Origin: Azolla caroliniana
Lineage: Eukaryota; Polypodiophyta
Assembly: GCA_043228905.1 (NCBI GenBank)
Contig: JBHGNT010000005.1
Span: forward strand, 10,850,001 to 10,914,000
Direction of reading: 5' to 3'
DNA length: 64,000 nucleotides
Shown here one piece after another: positions 35,576 to 46,694 of the stretch. Every line of letters starts with the position of its first letter. Positions within the stretch are counted from its first letter, which is position 1. The position numbers were made by a program, and so were the translations under genes. The notes under the pieces were generated by a model. That model was not told the origin of the DNA and searched no databases. It worked only from the letters and a program-made list of their open reading frames with translations.

Positions 35576-35779
35576 CTCTTCTGCAAAACCATCGTCTTCA
35601 CCCCTCCCGACACACACGTCAACGTCAACGTCAGTACACAGAGAATCCTTCTCTCCCACTCTCTCTCTCTCTCTCGGTCTATTTCCTGCTCTTGTTTCAT
35701 GCGCGCACTCACGGATCGTTTCAAACCAATAAAACTCACGGATCGATTGTTAAGCTTTGGCTACCAATAAAACTTACGC

Positions 35780-36771
35780 ATTACAATAGCAGGAGGTGAT
35801 AGTGTTAGAATTACACTCAAGAACATAACTCTCCATTGGGTTTGCATTGGGCTCCTGTTCTGAAGGAGATGGACCCCCTTCTGCAGATCTATCCTTCAGT
35901 TGTTAAAAAGAACACATTGGGCCAATAATTAAGCATAGTTAAGCTAACTTTATTAATCTACAAAGGCTTATTACCTTAGACAAACTAGAGGATTGTGTGT
36001 TCCCTTCAGCTATATTTTTGGGACAAGGCTCAGTTTCATTGGACCCAACATCCACGGTCTTAAGTTCAACAGCAGAATTTCCAAATGTCATATTATTAAG
36101 GAGGTTTGTACTTGAATCCTCATTATCATCACCAAAGTCTTCACTGGCACATAATACAGAGGAGTATCTACTCTCTTCATCTAGCAGCTCAAATTCCTTG
36201 CTCAAGGCCACACCTCTTTCTTGAAAGCACAATAACATGTGCTGATTATATTACGTTAACTAGCCTCAATCATAAGGAAAACCCATCATAAAGTTTAGTT
36301 TCAGCCTATCAATACTTCAAGGTAAATTTTATGCCATAGAGAAAAACTGTTCATTGCACGATGGGGTACACAGTCTTGAAGAATTTTTACCTCAGCCAAA
36401 TGAAGATTTTTTGTGCTCTGTCCTTCAATCTCACGCATAATACGCCATGCATCTCGCTCCCGCTCTCGCATTTGAGGACCCTTTTCGAGTTTGGTCGTAT
36501 ACAACTCTGCACGATTTTCACGGGATTTCCCATTTTGCAAACATTCTCCCCCTAAAGGAACATCCTGCAAGGAAAGAAGTCATCAAGTAAATATCTTGGA
36601 AAATTTATAAACATAAGGCAAAATATGTTGCATAAACTTTACCTTAGCGATAATTTGTACAAGGTCACTTGCATATATAATTAAGGTCTTTATTGGTCTC
36701 TTTCCCAAATCTTTAGCACTACCAATTTTTCTTGCTAATGGCCTCCAACTAGCTGCCTGTTCTTGCCAGTT
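35780..36771 (-). pseudogene. Gene-like cargo in the hAT: four phase-0 exons, unknown family
   Basis: On the minus strand four open segments have AG before and GT after: A 36771-36643 (43 codons), B 36564-36391 (58 codons), C 36241-35975 (89 codons) and D from 35893 to about 35815 (far end unclear). All junctions are phase 0 and no stop interrupts the joined frame. Exon A reads 'WRPLARKIGSAKDLGK' and 'YASDLVQIIAK'; B has 'AELYTTKLEKGPQMRER' and 'IMREIEG'; C is acidic ('FGDDNEDSSTN'). I do not recognise the protein. The simplest reading is a host gene fragment captured by the transposon, antisense to the transposase. A second gene native to the transposon family is the alternative. Confidence 0.6.
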
Positions 36772-36926
36772 CTGATGGGCTTAGAACAGGAAGAACTCTA
36801 AAATAGTTTTAAGATATGTGCATTTATGAGATGTAAGTTAAATACATTCTTAGGTTTAAGTTAAATACATTCTGTATTTTGATTCAGTTATACGCTTCGA
36901 TTTTAACTTCACATAAAATTTGCAGC

Positions 36927-37050
36927 TCGTTGTTGGTTGATCCTCCCTATTCGCTCGTTGCCGATTTCTCATCCTTGCTCACTCGTTGTCGATTTCTCAT
37001 CCTTGCTCGCTCGTTGCCGATTGCTCATCCCTGCATGCTTGTTGCCACTC
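36927..37050 (+). repeat. 28-bp pyrimidine-rich tandem repeat, right cluster
   Basis: About four copies of a 28-bp unit (TCCTTGCTC.CTCGTTG, then CGATTTCTCA) related to the left cluster at 35405-35575, in the same orientation. Confidence 0.75.
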
Positions 37051-37653
37051 TACCACTTTAGTACGTATGTTTGTCTTTCTTTGTTATGTGAATTCTCTCT
37101 ATTTTCTCTGTTTTCAAATAACATAACCATCTGAATAAGTTATGACAGTGGAGAGAGTAAATAGACTATGAATAAGTATTATGTTTGTCTTTTGAATATA
37201 AATCAATATAATTGTCACGACTCACAACATAATATCTTTAATGACACTATCAAGAGTGTTTGATTGATCAATTGTTCATGACAAAATGTTCATTTAATTG
37301 CAGTTGTATTGTCCTCTTGTTTTAATATATACACTACCTTTTTTGTCTTCATCCTTTCCTTCAATATGGTTTGCAATATATTTGTTTCCTCGATGTCTTT
37401 CACATTACATACATGGATTTGCATGTGTGTGTAAGCTAATGTGAGGCATCCTCTTTCTTCTTTATTTTTTGATAGATTGGAAGATCTATAGTGGAAACTC
37501 AATCCTTATTGCCTCATAATCTTCAAATATCACCGGTATCTTAATTTGTTTTTTCTCTTTGGGAAACATGGATTGTGTATGTATGTTTCGCCTTCTCGTA
37601 AATGGAATCCATAGATTATGTTAGTCCAACGTTCTTTACATTATTGTTACAGT

Positions 37654-39668
37654 ATGTCCCACAACCAAAATATAAAAGGCAAAGGAAAGCAAATCAGCCT
37701 CTTTACAATGCCTGGTTTTAGGAAAAACTTTCCATCTTCCAATAAAGATGTGTCTCTAGAAGAGCCTATAAAGGACCATCAACAATCTAAAGAATTACTT
37801 CATGAGATGAATAGAATTAGTACGGCCAAACTAAAATTTCAAGAAGATTGGCTTAGTAAATTTAAGTGGCTTCAAGAGAATTTGGAAACTGGACTTTTAT
37901 GGTGTAGTTATTGTAGGAGTGATCCTCATTGTAAGTCTTCATTTGGCAAAAACAGGTGCCAAAAACTTTAAGACTTCTGCATTAGAAGAACGTGCAAGAA
38001 GTCTGGCCCATCGAGATGGCATTTTGTTACAAGAACGAGACAAGAATGGTCTTGAAAAATGTGCATAAAAAAAAAGCTAGTGTGGATGTAGCAATTGAAA
38101 AATTGTTTAAATGTGCATATTTTATAGCTAAAGAGGATTTGGCATTTAGAAAATTGGAAAGCCTCTTACGATTGTTAAGAGAATGTGGTGTGGAAGGCCT
38201 TCCACGAATGTATAACGATAATAAGGCTTGTGCAAGCTTTATTTTGCACATTAGCAAGGCTCTTGAAGCTGAGATCTATGATAGGTTGAGGAAAAGTCCT
38301 TGGTTTGGACTTATGGTAGATGAAGCTACCGATGTAAGCGTAACCAAGAACTTGATCCTTTACGCTACATTTGTGCAAGGAAGGCAAGTAAGAACCTCTT
38401 ATTTGGGGTTACTTGAAGTAGAGGAACATCTGTTATGGTAGGTACGTCTACAGGTGTTGCTACAAGATTGAAGTCATATAACCCATTTATGACTTCATTA
38501 CATTGTTGTGCACATCAAACAAACTTGTGTGTGCAAGAGGCTTCAAAGAACATTGAAGTCAAAGAAACATGCAAGCAGTTAGATGCCCTTGTGAATCGGG
38601 TGGCTGCACATTTCTCAAGGAGCTCAATGCGCCAAGGTGAATTAAGTAAGATGCAAGATGCATTAGAATACACGCATTTGCATATTCTTGGGATTGTGAA
38701 GACACAATGGCTTAGTCTGCATGGTGCTATCATGAGGGTATGTGATGTGTATGAACCATTGATGAAGACTTTGCAATCGCAAAGTGATGCATACAATGTA
38801 TTCTTAAGTTTAAGAAACTTCAAAGTAGTGTATATGCTTCACTTCCTTACAGATGTACTTAAGATCATGTCAACGTTAATTATGGAATTCCAAAAGGAAT
38901 ATGTGGATGTCACACATTGGAGGTTTGGCTATGATAGCCATTGGGGAGATAGAAGAACAATTTCTACATCATGTTATAATGGATCTCAATGGTTTTGAGA
39001 ATGATAGCTATAATTATCCAATTATTCCAGAATATGGTAGAGAAAAATGAATGCTTTCAGTTTTAAGAGATGTTATTAAAGGTAATATGTATAAAAGCAT
39101 CCTCATGGATAGAAGTATTGATGGTGAAGACTTAATTGAAGCCATACGATTCCAAACTTTGTTTTCTAAGGCATTAATAAAGACAATAAAAAAGAGGCTT
39201 CAAGATCCGGTAACCCTTTCCGCATTGAAAATGTTATCACCAATGAACATTTCTACCGGATCTACAAGCATTTTAGCACGAAAAACTATGGGTCTTAATG
39301 AGTTGAAAACACTTGGAAATTTTTATGGCATTCAAAAAATGGTAGATGGGAAAGCGTTTTCTCCCATAATTGATAATGATAAATTGTATTATGAATATGC
39401 AATTTTCAAAAGGCAAGCTACCACGGAATGGCTTGGAAGAGATTTCTTAGATGTTTGGGGTATGATAAATTGTAATGATGTGTGGAAAGAAAAGCTACCC
39501 GAACTTCTAAAGCTTTCATTGATAGGGTTAATTCAATGTTATTCTACAGCAGCATGTGAGAGAGGCTTTAGTCGCATAAATCTAATAAAAAATAAGTTTA
39601 GAAATAGGCTAAAAAACAATGTCGTTGATGCATTGATACGAATCTCTAGTGAAGGACCTGAACTATAA
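37654..39668 (+). pseudogene. hAT transposase, broken (TTF zinc finger / C-terminal dimerisation type)
   Basis: Four open blocks in shifting frames make one hAT transposase. They are a TTF-like zinc finger ('LLWCSYCRSDPHC', then 'KNFKTSALEE..RSLAHRD'), the first catalytic Asp region ('SPWFGLMVDEATDVS'), the 'TGVATRLKSYNPF' and 'LHCCAHQTNL' block, and the C-terminal dimerisation domain with the third catalytic acid ('AACERGFSRINLIKNKFRNR', 'ALIRISSEGP'). Between 'YLGLLEVEE' and 'TSVMVGTSTG' (about 38422) a piece is missing that in relatives holds the second catalytic Asp (a .DG. motif). Frameshifts lie near 37945, 38050, 38425 and 38930. The style resembles the ZNF862-like hAT group more than plant Ac; this is from memory of motifs. 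Confidence 0.85.
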
Positions 39669-40357
39669 GAACATGACTTTAGTGCCAACATTTTGTTGTG
39701 GCGAGAAAGCAAGGCATATCGTCATATTTTTACAGGAACTTCTCATGAGCATGATGATGACATCGAGGACTTCATAGAAGATATAGATTAAAACTTTGTA
39801 AATTTGATTGATTTTGTTTTGGAACTTTCTATATATTAGATCTAATTAGATCTGATATGCTGTTAATGCTACTTTACAAAGGTTTGAAAAGTGAATTATG
39901 TTTATAAAGTTAGAATTTATTTTTGTTAAATATATATCTTTAGTTTTTGGGATCCAAATTTTTGTGATTGATTTGATTTGGTATCGCGCTAGAATATTTT
40001 TTTGGTATGCTGCCAAAAACAAATTTCAACATGTTCCGGTTGAAATTATCGCTAGTAGGAACGTGGCCGGCCAAAATTTTAAAATTCCGGTTAGGTTCAT
40101 GAGAAGCAGGAAAATTTCTGGTAGGGGCTAGAGACTTTGCCCAACACTGGTGCACATGTGTGAGGATAATATAGGTACAAAAGTGTAAGTCCTATATTAA
40201 ATGTACTTAGGAGTGGAGGATCTAGAATATCCCACTTAAGTACAAGGTCCTATGTAAGGTGTTATAGTCAACACTTCTAACTAGATTCTATCTAGGTAAC
40301 TACAAAGTTACATGGTTGACTAACTAACTAAACTACGTTGAACTTGATCTCTCAACA

Positions 40358-41732
40358 AAAAGAAATCAGGAGAAAAAAAGTGATGGCATTCCAATACTAG
40401 GGTTAGGTTATGTTTTTTATGTAACCTTGCACTAATGCCTTCGTTTTTTATAATCTTTGGCTTTTGTGAAGCTTGTTCAGAGAGTTTCCGATTATTATTG
40501 GCATGTGAAGTTTCATAGTCATTACGAACAATTACAAGGAAAATCGTCACATTCTTAGGTTTATTTTCAATCTATGTTTGATGTCTAACACAACAGGAAG
40601 TGGGTTGGTGCTTGTCTCATTCTTCCACCAAATGCATCTTCATATGATGTTCATGTATCACTTTTGGAACCTTATGCTTTGAGCTTGATTCTAGATTGTG
40701 TTGTTCCTCTGGCACCTCCTAAACCATTTTGGACTTCAAAGTTGTGCGCAATACATTATATTACTTGGTTCCTTGGTTAAGGTATACACCAGTGATCAAA
40801 CATGGGAACTTGACAAATATTTGAACTCATGACTTATCTAGAGTATATACGAAATATTATGAAATGTCGTCACCTCACACATGCTCATGCATAATCACCA
40901 AGTAGCTTTATCATGAAGTGTATGTCACATGTACACGAACAAGCATTGGGCCTCTATTCGCAAGTAGTGGTGGAGGAACGAAAAGATGGCTTCAAAGGAT
41001 AGTTTTTGCCAAGATAGGTCTCGAACACACAAAGCCCAGATTTCAGCCCTCTTTTTGAGAATTTTTTGAGCCAAGTTGCTATTTTATTCTTCTTGACACA
41101 CATATTATTTTGTTTTTTTCTCTTTAGACCTTCTTTCTCCTCCCTTTTACATATTAAGATGAGCACACCTTTATATAGGGTCTCACATGCATTAAGGGCT
41201 AAGAGCATGTAGCCACTTAGCATTCACGGTTTAGCTAACATACAATAATCTTTTTTTTTAATATATGAAATAGTTATCTTAGTGATAGTTGTGTTCCCCT
41301 AAATTAGATAATTTACATACTTGCTTTGGAGGTGGTTTCCCATCGTGTGGCATTGGCAACACGATAGTGTGCGTGCATGGCTATGAGTTGGCAAGCATGC
41401 ATGTATGTGTCCAAACAATGCTATACATGCATATGTATTCCGGTTCGACGCTAGTATTCGACAAACTCGTGTATATCTTGTTCTTACTGTGTCAATCACG
41501 TCTTATTTCCCTCTCATAATTTCTCTCTTTATTCCTTTTTTTCAATTCAGTCGTGGTTCTTGGCAATGGCCTTGACGACGGGTTCTCATTCGACGACTAG
41601 TAGGAAGGAAGGAAGGCTGAAGTGATAAAAGCTTGGGGTAGTGGGAGGGAGTTAGTGGTTGGAACCGGAAGGAAGGTAAGCTTAATATGCCATATCCGTA
41701 GTTTAACCAAATTCAAACACTAAATAAACAAA
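40358..41732. other. Intergenic region right of the split LTR
   Basis: No intact gene seen. A short stretch at about 40596-40720 reads 'YDVHVSLLEPYAL', faintly like the end of a chromovirus integrase. Otherwise AT-rich unique-looking sequence. Confidence 0.4.
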
Positions 41733-41822
41733 CACATGCATACATACATACATACATACATACATACATACGTGATACATGTATGTATGTATGTATGTAT
41801 GTATGTATGTATGTATGTATGG
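41733..41822. repeat. Inverted (CATA)n / (TATG)n microsatellite, hairpin-forming
   Basis: About nine CATA units (41735-41771) are followed after a four-base centre by about eleven TATG units (to 41821). The two arms are complementary over about 35 bp and can form a cruciform. It lies about 270 bp upstream of the TPR gene start codon. Confidence 0.9.
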
Positions 41823-42093
41823 GCAAGCACTAACTAGGTCAGAAATACATACTCATTTTCCTGAGAGCCAGACACACAGAGACAGACAGACAGACAGACA
41901 CAGCCAGAACAGAGGACAGATGCTCGCTTCTTCTTCTTCTTCTTCTTGTTTGGTCGACCCGTCCTTCATTCGCACCATCGACTTGATCGACGATTGGTAG
42001 GACTCTGCTTTACCTTCCCCTGTTGTTCTCCCTTTCCCATCTTCTTTACTTCCTCTGTGTTTCTCTGCCCGCCAAAGAAACGAGAAAAAAGAA

Positions 42094-45000
42094 ATGGTCG
42101 CTGAACGATCTTTCACTAGGCTTTTACATTATGCTAAGAGGAATTATGGAAGTGGAAGCTTTCCCCGTTTCTATAGCTTTAACAGATCTTGCATGGAAGA
42201 GAAAGAAACGTCATTGATTTGTAGAAAGGTTGAGAAAAGCCACTTCTCGGGAATAGTTCTGAACTTAAGAAGCTCGTGCCATGGCTATCATATAACTCGC
42301 CATGGAGTTCTTGCAAGAAGATTTGGGTGTTCTTCTTCCATTACCTCTGTTACTCATGAGGTAGAAGAAGATTTTGATGCTGAGCCATGTAAGCAAGTGA
42401 GAAATTACTCCAAATATGCATGTTCTGAAGATAACGATCATAAGTTATCTGTTCGGATTGAACCACCTCGAGCTGGAATTTTGGATAAGGAAGTCCTCAG
42501 GAAGCGTAGAACGCGGCCTTTTGCTGAGAAATGCTGGATGCAAAGTTTAGGAGTTGGTTTGTATCGTGATAAGTTGAAGAATCGAAGAGGGTATGGCACA
42601 GCAGCTATGTCCTCAAACAACAATGAAGGGGAAGATGGACATCATGAATTTGATGAGAAAGATGGAAAACGTGTGTTGAATGTGAAAGATGGGAAACATA
42701 TGGTGAATGAGAAGAATGGAGATATGCAAACAGTAGGAGATGAGAGAGAGATTGATGAAGTAGGGATTGTTGATACAGATAGTGATGAGGAGGATCGTGA
42801 TTATTGTGATACGAACAAACCCGCTATCTCTTCTGCAATTAAGGAAGAAAGCATAGAGGCGCTTGAAGCATCATTAAGAGAATTGGAAGAAACAGTAGAG
42901 GCAAATGATCCTCGTATTGGTACCACATGTTTAAGACTAGCACAACTATATGATTCCTTGGATGAAGAACCGGAAAAGATATTGTCTTATGGTGGAAAAG
43001 CACTTAAGATTCTGGGATCTTCAGAACCATCATTTGAGTGTGCTATGTGTGATCATGTTCTTGGGTCTGCATATTATAAGATGGATGACTCTGAAAATGC
43101 AATAAAACACTTAGAGAAGGCAGCTACAATGCTGGAGAAATTGGGAAATTCCAAGGTTCGTGAAGTTGGAACCATAAGGTATGCCATTCAAATTCTTTTG
43201 GGACATGCTAAGATGTCTATTGGGAAACAAGAAGATGCATTGAAACATTATCGTGATGGTGTTTCTATCAATGAGGAGTTATTGGAACCAGGTAACCCTG
43301 ACCTTGCCAGATCTTATCAACAAGCTGCCGAGGCTTATATCGAAGCAGAAGAATATGAAGAAGCTCTTAACTTGTGCATGAAGGCACTACCAATCTATAC
43401 GAATTTCTATGGGTCAAATTCTTTTGAAGTGGCATCCCTAAGAAGACTTATGGCTGTTATTTATGATGACCTTGAAGACTTTGAAAAGGTCCTTGCCCAG
43501 CATGAAATAATTAGACCGATTTTGGTGAAATTGGGAAAATCTAAAGAAGTTTCTTCTCTGGATTTGCAATCTGGAGAGACTTTGATTTCTCTCGAGAAGT
43601 TTAAAGAAGCCATCATAAAGCTAAAGGATGTTGTTAAAGAGACTAAAGAAGCTAGCCGCTTTCATGGACATGCACTGGTTTTGATCGGTAAAGCCTATGC
43701 AGAAATGGAAGAGAACAGTAAGGCTGCCAAATATTGCAAAAAAGCATTAAATGCTTTGAAAAATAAAAAATACTCCCTTGAAGCTGGATCAAGCTTGATG
43801 GAGTTAGGGTCAGTTTATCAACAAATAAATGAACCAGACCAAGCTATGGCATCCTTGAAATTGGCTCATTCTATCTTTAAACATCATCCAGATCAGCTAG
43901 GAGCTTCAGCTGAAATTGAAGGCCAGATAGGAGGGCTATTCCTCTATACAGGCAAAGTTAAAGAGGCATTACCATATTTAGAGAAGAGTGTGGATATGTT
44001 AGAGACCATTTATGGCAAAGATAGTATAGAGCTACTAGCTGTTTATAATCACATTGCCATTGCTTATTTAGAACTAGAAAGATATGAAGATGCATTGGTC
44101 AAGTTTGAAGCTGCTAGAGTAATATCGACTGAGAATCATGGACCAGAAGATGGCGATACAATTGCCATATATTGCAACCTTGCCAACACATATTCTGCTT
44201 TAGAAAGGTTAGTAGCGAAAACTTATAAATATTCTGTTTTTGAGGTTTTGCTTGGACATCTCTTAACCTTTATCTATTCCAAAGTCACTAATGTTGAGAA
44301 CTTCCATCAAAGAAGATGAGACAGGACTTGATATGAAAGGAACTCTTCACTCAAGCTTTTATCCGAACTGTGAATATTCTCATGGGCTTATGTGTGCTTA
44401 GCGCTCACACTCTAGAATCTAGAACAAAATTTAATTGTTTAAACTCCAACATTTTGTCTCAAGTACATTTTTCTACAGTTACATAGGATGAGGAGCATGA
44501 ATGGCAACAAGAGGAAGAGGGATATGGGCATGACGTGGCCATGGCATATTGCCGCCTTCCCACTGTAGGATATCTTGAGATTGAGAAAGAATCTTATGCA
44601 GTAATGTGTCGCTTTTTAACGTCAGTATACTCTATGACTCTTTCAACATGTCGATATTCTCCTCTGCTGACAATAGGAAAACAATGCCAAGTAGATTGAT
44701 AAAAAGGAAGAGAATACACACATTAAAAAGGAAAAAGTGGGTGTGGATCCTATTTTGTCCAGCTTGTAAGCTATTGTTCACCTTGCTTCATGAGACATAT
44801 GCTTTGCATTATACAATGCATACATGCAGCTAGCTTGCTGTCCCCTCCATCAATTAAAAACTGATCCAACTCTCATGTTTATGATGATCAAACATTTATT
44901 CTCTCCAAAACTGTGCAATTGTGTTAATGCATTTAGATCCACATGTAAGCCAGCAGGATTTCCAATTAATGTCATTCTTGATGCATTCCTTCCTAGTGTG

Positions 45001-45275
45001 GTGTAAGAATTGATGGCATGAACTTCCAGATGATTGAAAATACTGTATCCATCAAGCAATGAATATCATGGAGAGAATTTTAATTGTATGGTTTTACGAG
45101 CATTGTTGTGCTTTGGTATTTAACATTTACCTTTTTGATGTTCAGGCTTGATAAAGCAATTGAGTGCCAAAAGCATGTAGTTGCGGCAGTCAAGAAGGGA
45201 GGATCGCAGTTCCATGTTACCTTGACTGAAGCTGAGAAAAAGCTTAAGGAGCTATTGCAGCAGGCAAAATCTTAG
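42094..45275 (+). CDS. TPR protein, kinesin-light-chain-like, organelle-targeted N-terminus, 2 exons
   Basis: Exons 42094-44207 and 45146-45275 join in phase (the split Arg codon restores 'YSALERLDKAIECQ') to 747 residues. The first about 90 residues are rich in Arg and Ser with few acids ('MVAERSFTRLLHYAKRNYG'), like a mitochondrial or plastid presequence. An acidic linker (about 180-250) follows. The C-terminal two thirds are tandem TPR helices of the 42-residue KLC/NPHP3 type ('GNPDLARSYQQAAEAYIEAE', 'ELLAVYNHIAIAYLELERYE', 'DTIAIYCNLANTYSALER'). TPR arrays mediate protein-protein contacts; the partner is unknown. The family matches plant KLC-related TPR proteins in general, without a safe orthologue. 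The 938-bp intron has GT/AG ends. TC-rich repeats precede the ATG (41927-41946). Confidence 0.88.
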
Positions 45276-46694
45276 AGTGGAATGGAGTTCAGAATGGTCT
45301 TCTAGTTTCTTTTTATTCACGAAAATAATTCTGCACAAGTATTACATAGAGGCTGAATAAAAGATGGCCGTTTTGAGTTCAGATAAATTTTGATAGAAGA
45401 AATGATTCAGTAAATTATTTTGTTCAATCAAAAGATACATGTAACTTCACGTCTGGCAAGTAATGATAAAGAAATATAGCTGAGACTTTTGAAAATATGC
45501 AAAAAATATCCATGGTTGCATTGTTGCAGTTCATGTTTTAGGGTGGTGGATTCATGTTAATCAATGGTTTGCTTGGTTCCATTGGCATTGCGATTACATT
45601 TCATATGACAAGGTGATGTAAGTGATAGGACTAGCATTATCTTGCAATTGAATGGATTTTCTTTTGGTTGTACGGCCATTTCATATGACAAGATGATGTA
45701 AGTGATAGGACTAGCATTATCTTGCAATTGAATGGATTTCTTTTGGTTGTACGGCTAGTATTACCATTTTTCATGTACTGCTTAACCACTGATTTCCACA
45801 TTCAAAAAGAAGATCTGGAAATTATGCTCTTTTAAGTATGTTTGCATTTACCATTTGTCATGTTTTGATTTTTTTCATGAAACCCACTTTATTAACGAAA
45901 TAGAAGGTAATTAGTATGTGTGAGCACCTTTTGAATGTCAGACTAGCCTATTGGAACAATAATAAATGTTTGCAAAGAAAGCTTAAAGTTATCCTCAGAA
46001 GTGAGGTCCTGCAAAACCTTCTTCTAGCAATAAAGGTAACTTACCTTTTTCGAAATGAAATACATAAAATCAGAGATCATAATAATGGAAAAATTGTAGG
46101 CTGAAAAGGTTTAGATCGTTATGTGCATGCCAAAGAGTTTAATCGACTGATGACAGGAGAAGTTACCCTGTTCTTGTCTCCATAAATTTTAGAGACATGG
46201 TAGATATAGATCTTTAACACTTCCATCTTCCCCTCGCGTCTCAGATTTGTGGATCTTTTTTTTTTTTTCTTGAAGCCATATTGGCGAATATAATAGATAA
46301 CCATTTCTGTCCCAGCCCTCCCTTCTCAATTCAAATTGGTGGATTTTATCTTAATGCTTTTTGGAGGACACATAACTGGATAGTTCGATATTTTTAGAAT
46401 GTTTACAAAGTTGTGTTTCATGCAATCATGGAACTTGTTCAATATATATTGATATACTGAATCCATGAATTGTTCAAAAGAGCATACTACATAGCCTTCT
46501 TCAACTAGTTAATTATCTATGATTATCTAGATCTTCCTGATCAATTCCAGAACGCGTATTCACATACATAAAATTGTCATGGCCGAGCAGCACAGAAGAT
46601 GCAGAGTCCCCATTCTGCTTGATTTCATTTTATTTTGACAAGTCTACATCTTATAAAGTTAAATTGAAGGGAACTTTGTAAGTTATGAATCTCG
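45276..46694. other. Convergent intergenic region with an 80-bp tandem duplication
   Basis: It lies between the 3' ends of the TPR and second PPR genes. A block starting CATTTCATATGACAAG at 45597 is repeated at 45677 (80-bp period, near identical, through TTGGTTGTACGGC). A T11 run lies at 46258-46269. No coding region was recognised. Confidence 0.6.

Larger units (their letters stand above)
35045..40149 (+). mobile_element. hAT transposon, 5.1 kb, TSD GTGCACAT
   Basis: The ends form 17-bp terminal inverted repeats: CAGTGTTGGGCAAAGTC at 35045-35061 and its complement ending at 40149. The 8-bp target duplication GTGCACAT lies at 35037-35044 and 40150-40157. Both are hAT hallmarks. Inside are a plus-strand transposase pseudogene (37654-39668), an antisense four-exon gene-like segment (about 35780-36771) and 28-bp pyrimidine-rich repeats on both sides of that segment. 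Subterminal regions are rich in CCGG/GGCC words. The TIRs and TSD are intact, so it could still be mobilised in trans, although its own transposase is broken. Confidence 0.95.
34796..40357 (-). repeat. Solo copia LTR (element A family) split by a hAT transposon
   Basis: The two halves, 34796-35044 and 40158-40357, together equal the 442-bp LTR at 4405-4846. AAAAG flanks it on both sides (34791-34795 and 40358-40362), a 5-bp target duplication of the original integration. No internal region remains, so the element had been reduced to a solo LTR by LTR-LTR recombination, before or after the hAT entered. Confidence 0.93.

Noticed and set aside
40596-40720. Possible chromovirus integrase tail ('YDVHVSLLEPYAL')
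   Set aside because: Only about a dozen residues look right. No chromodomain, LTR or RT is nearby, so it is too weak to annotate.
44208-44319. Continuation of the TPR reading frame past 44207
   Set aside because: The extra residues are not TPR-like, whereas a GT at 44208 and an AG at 45144-45145 join a downstream exon that completes the TPR motif in phase.
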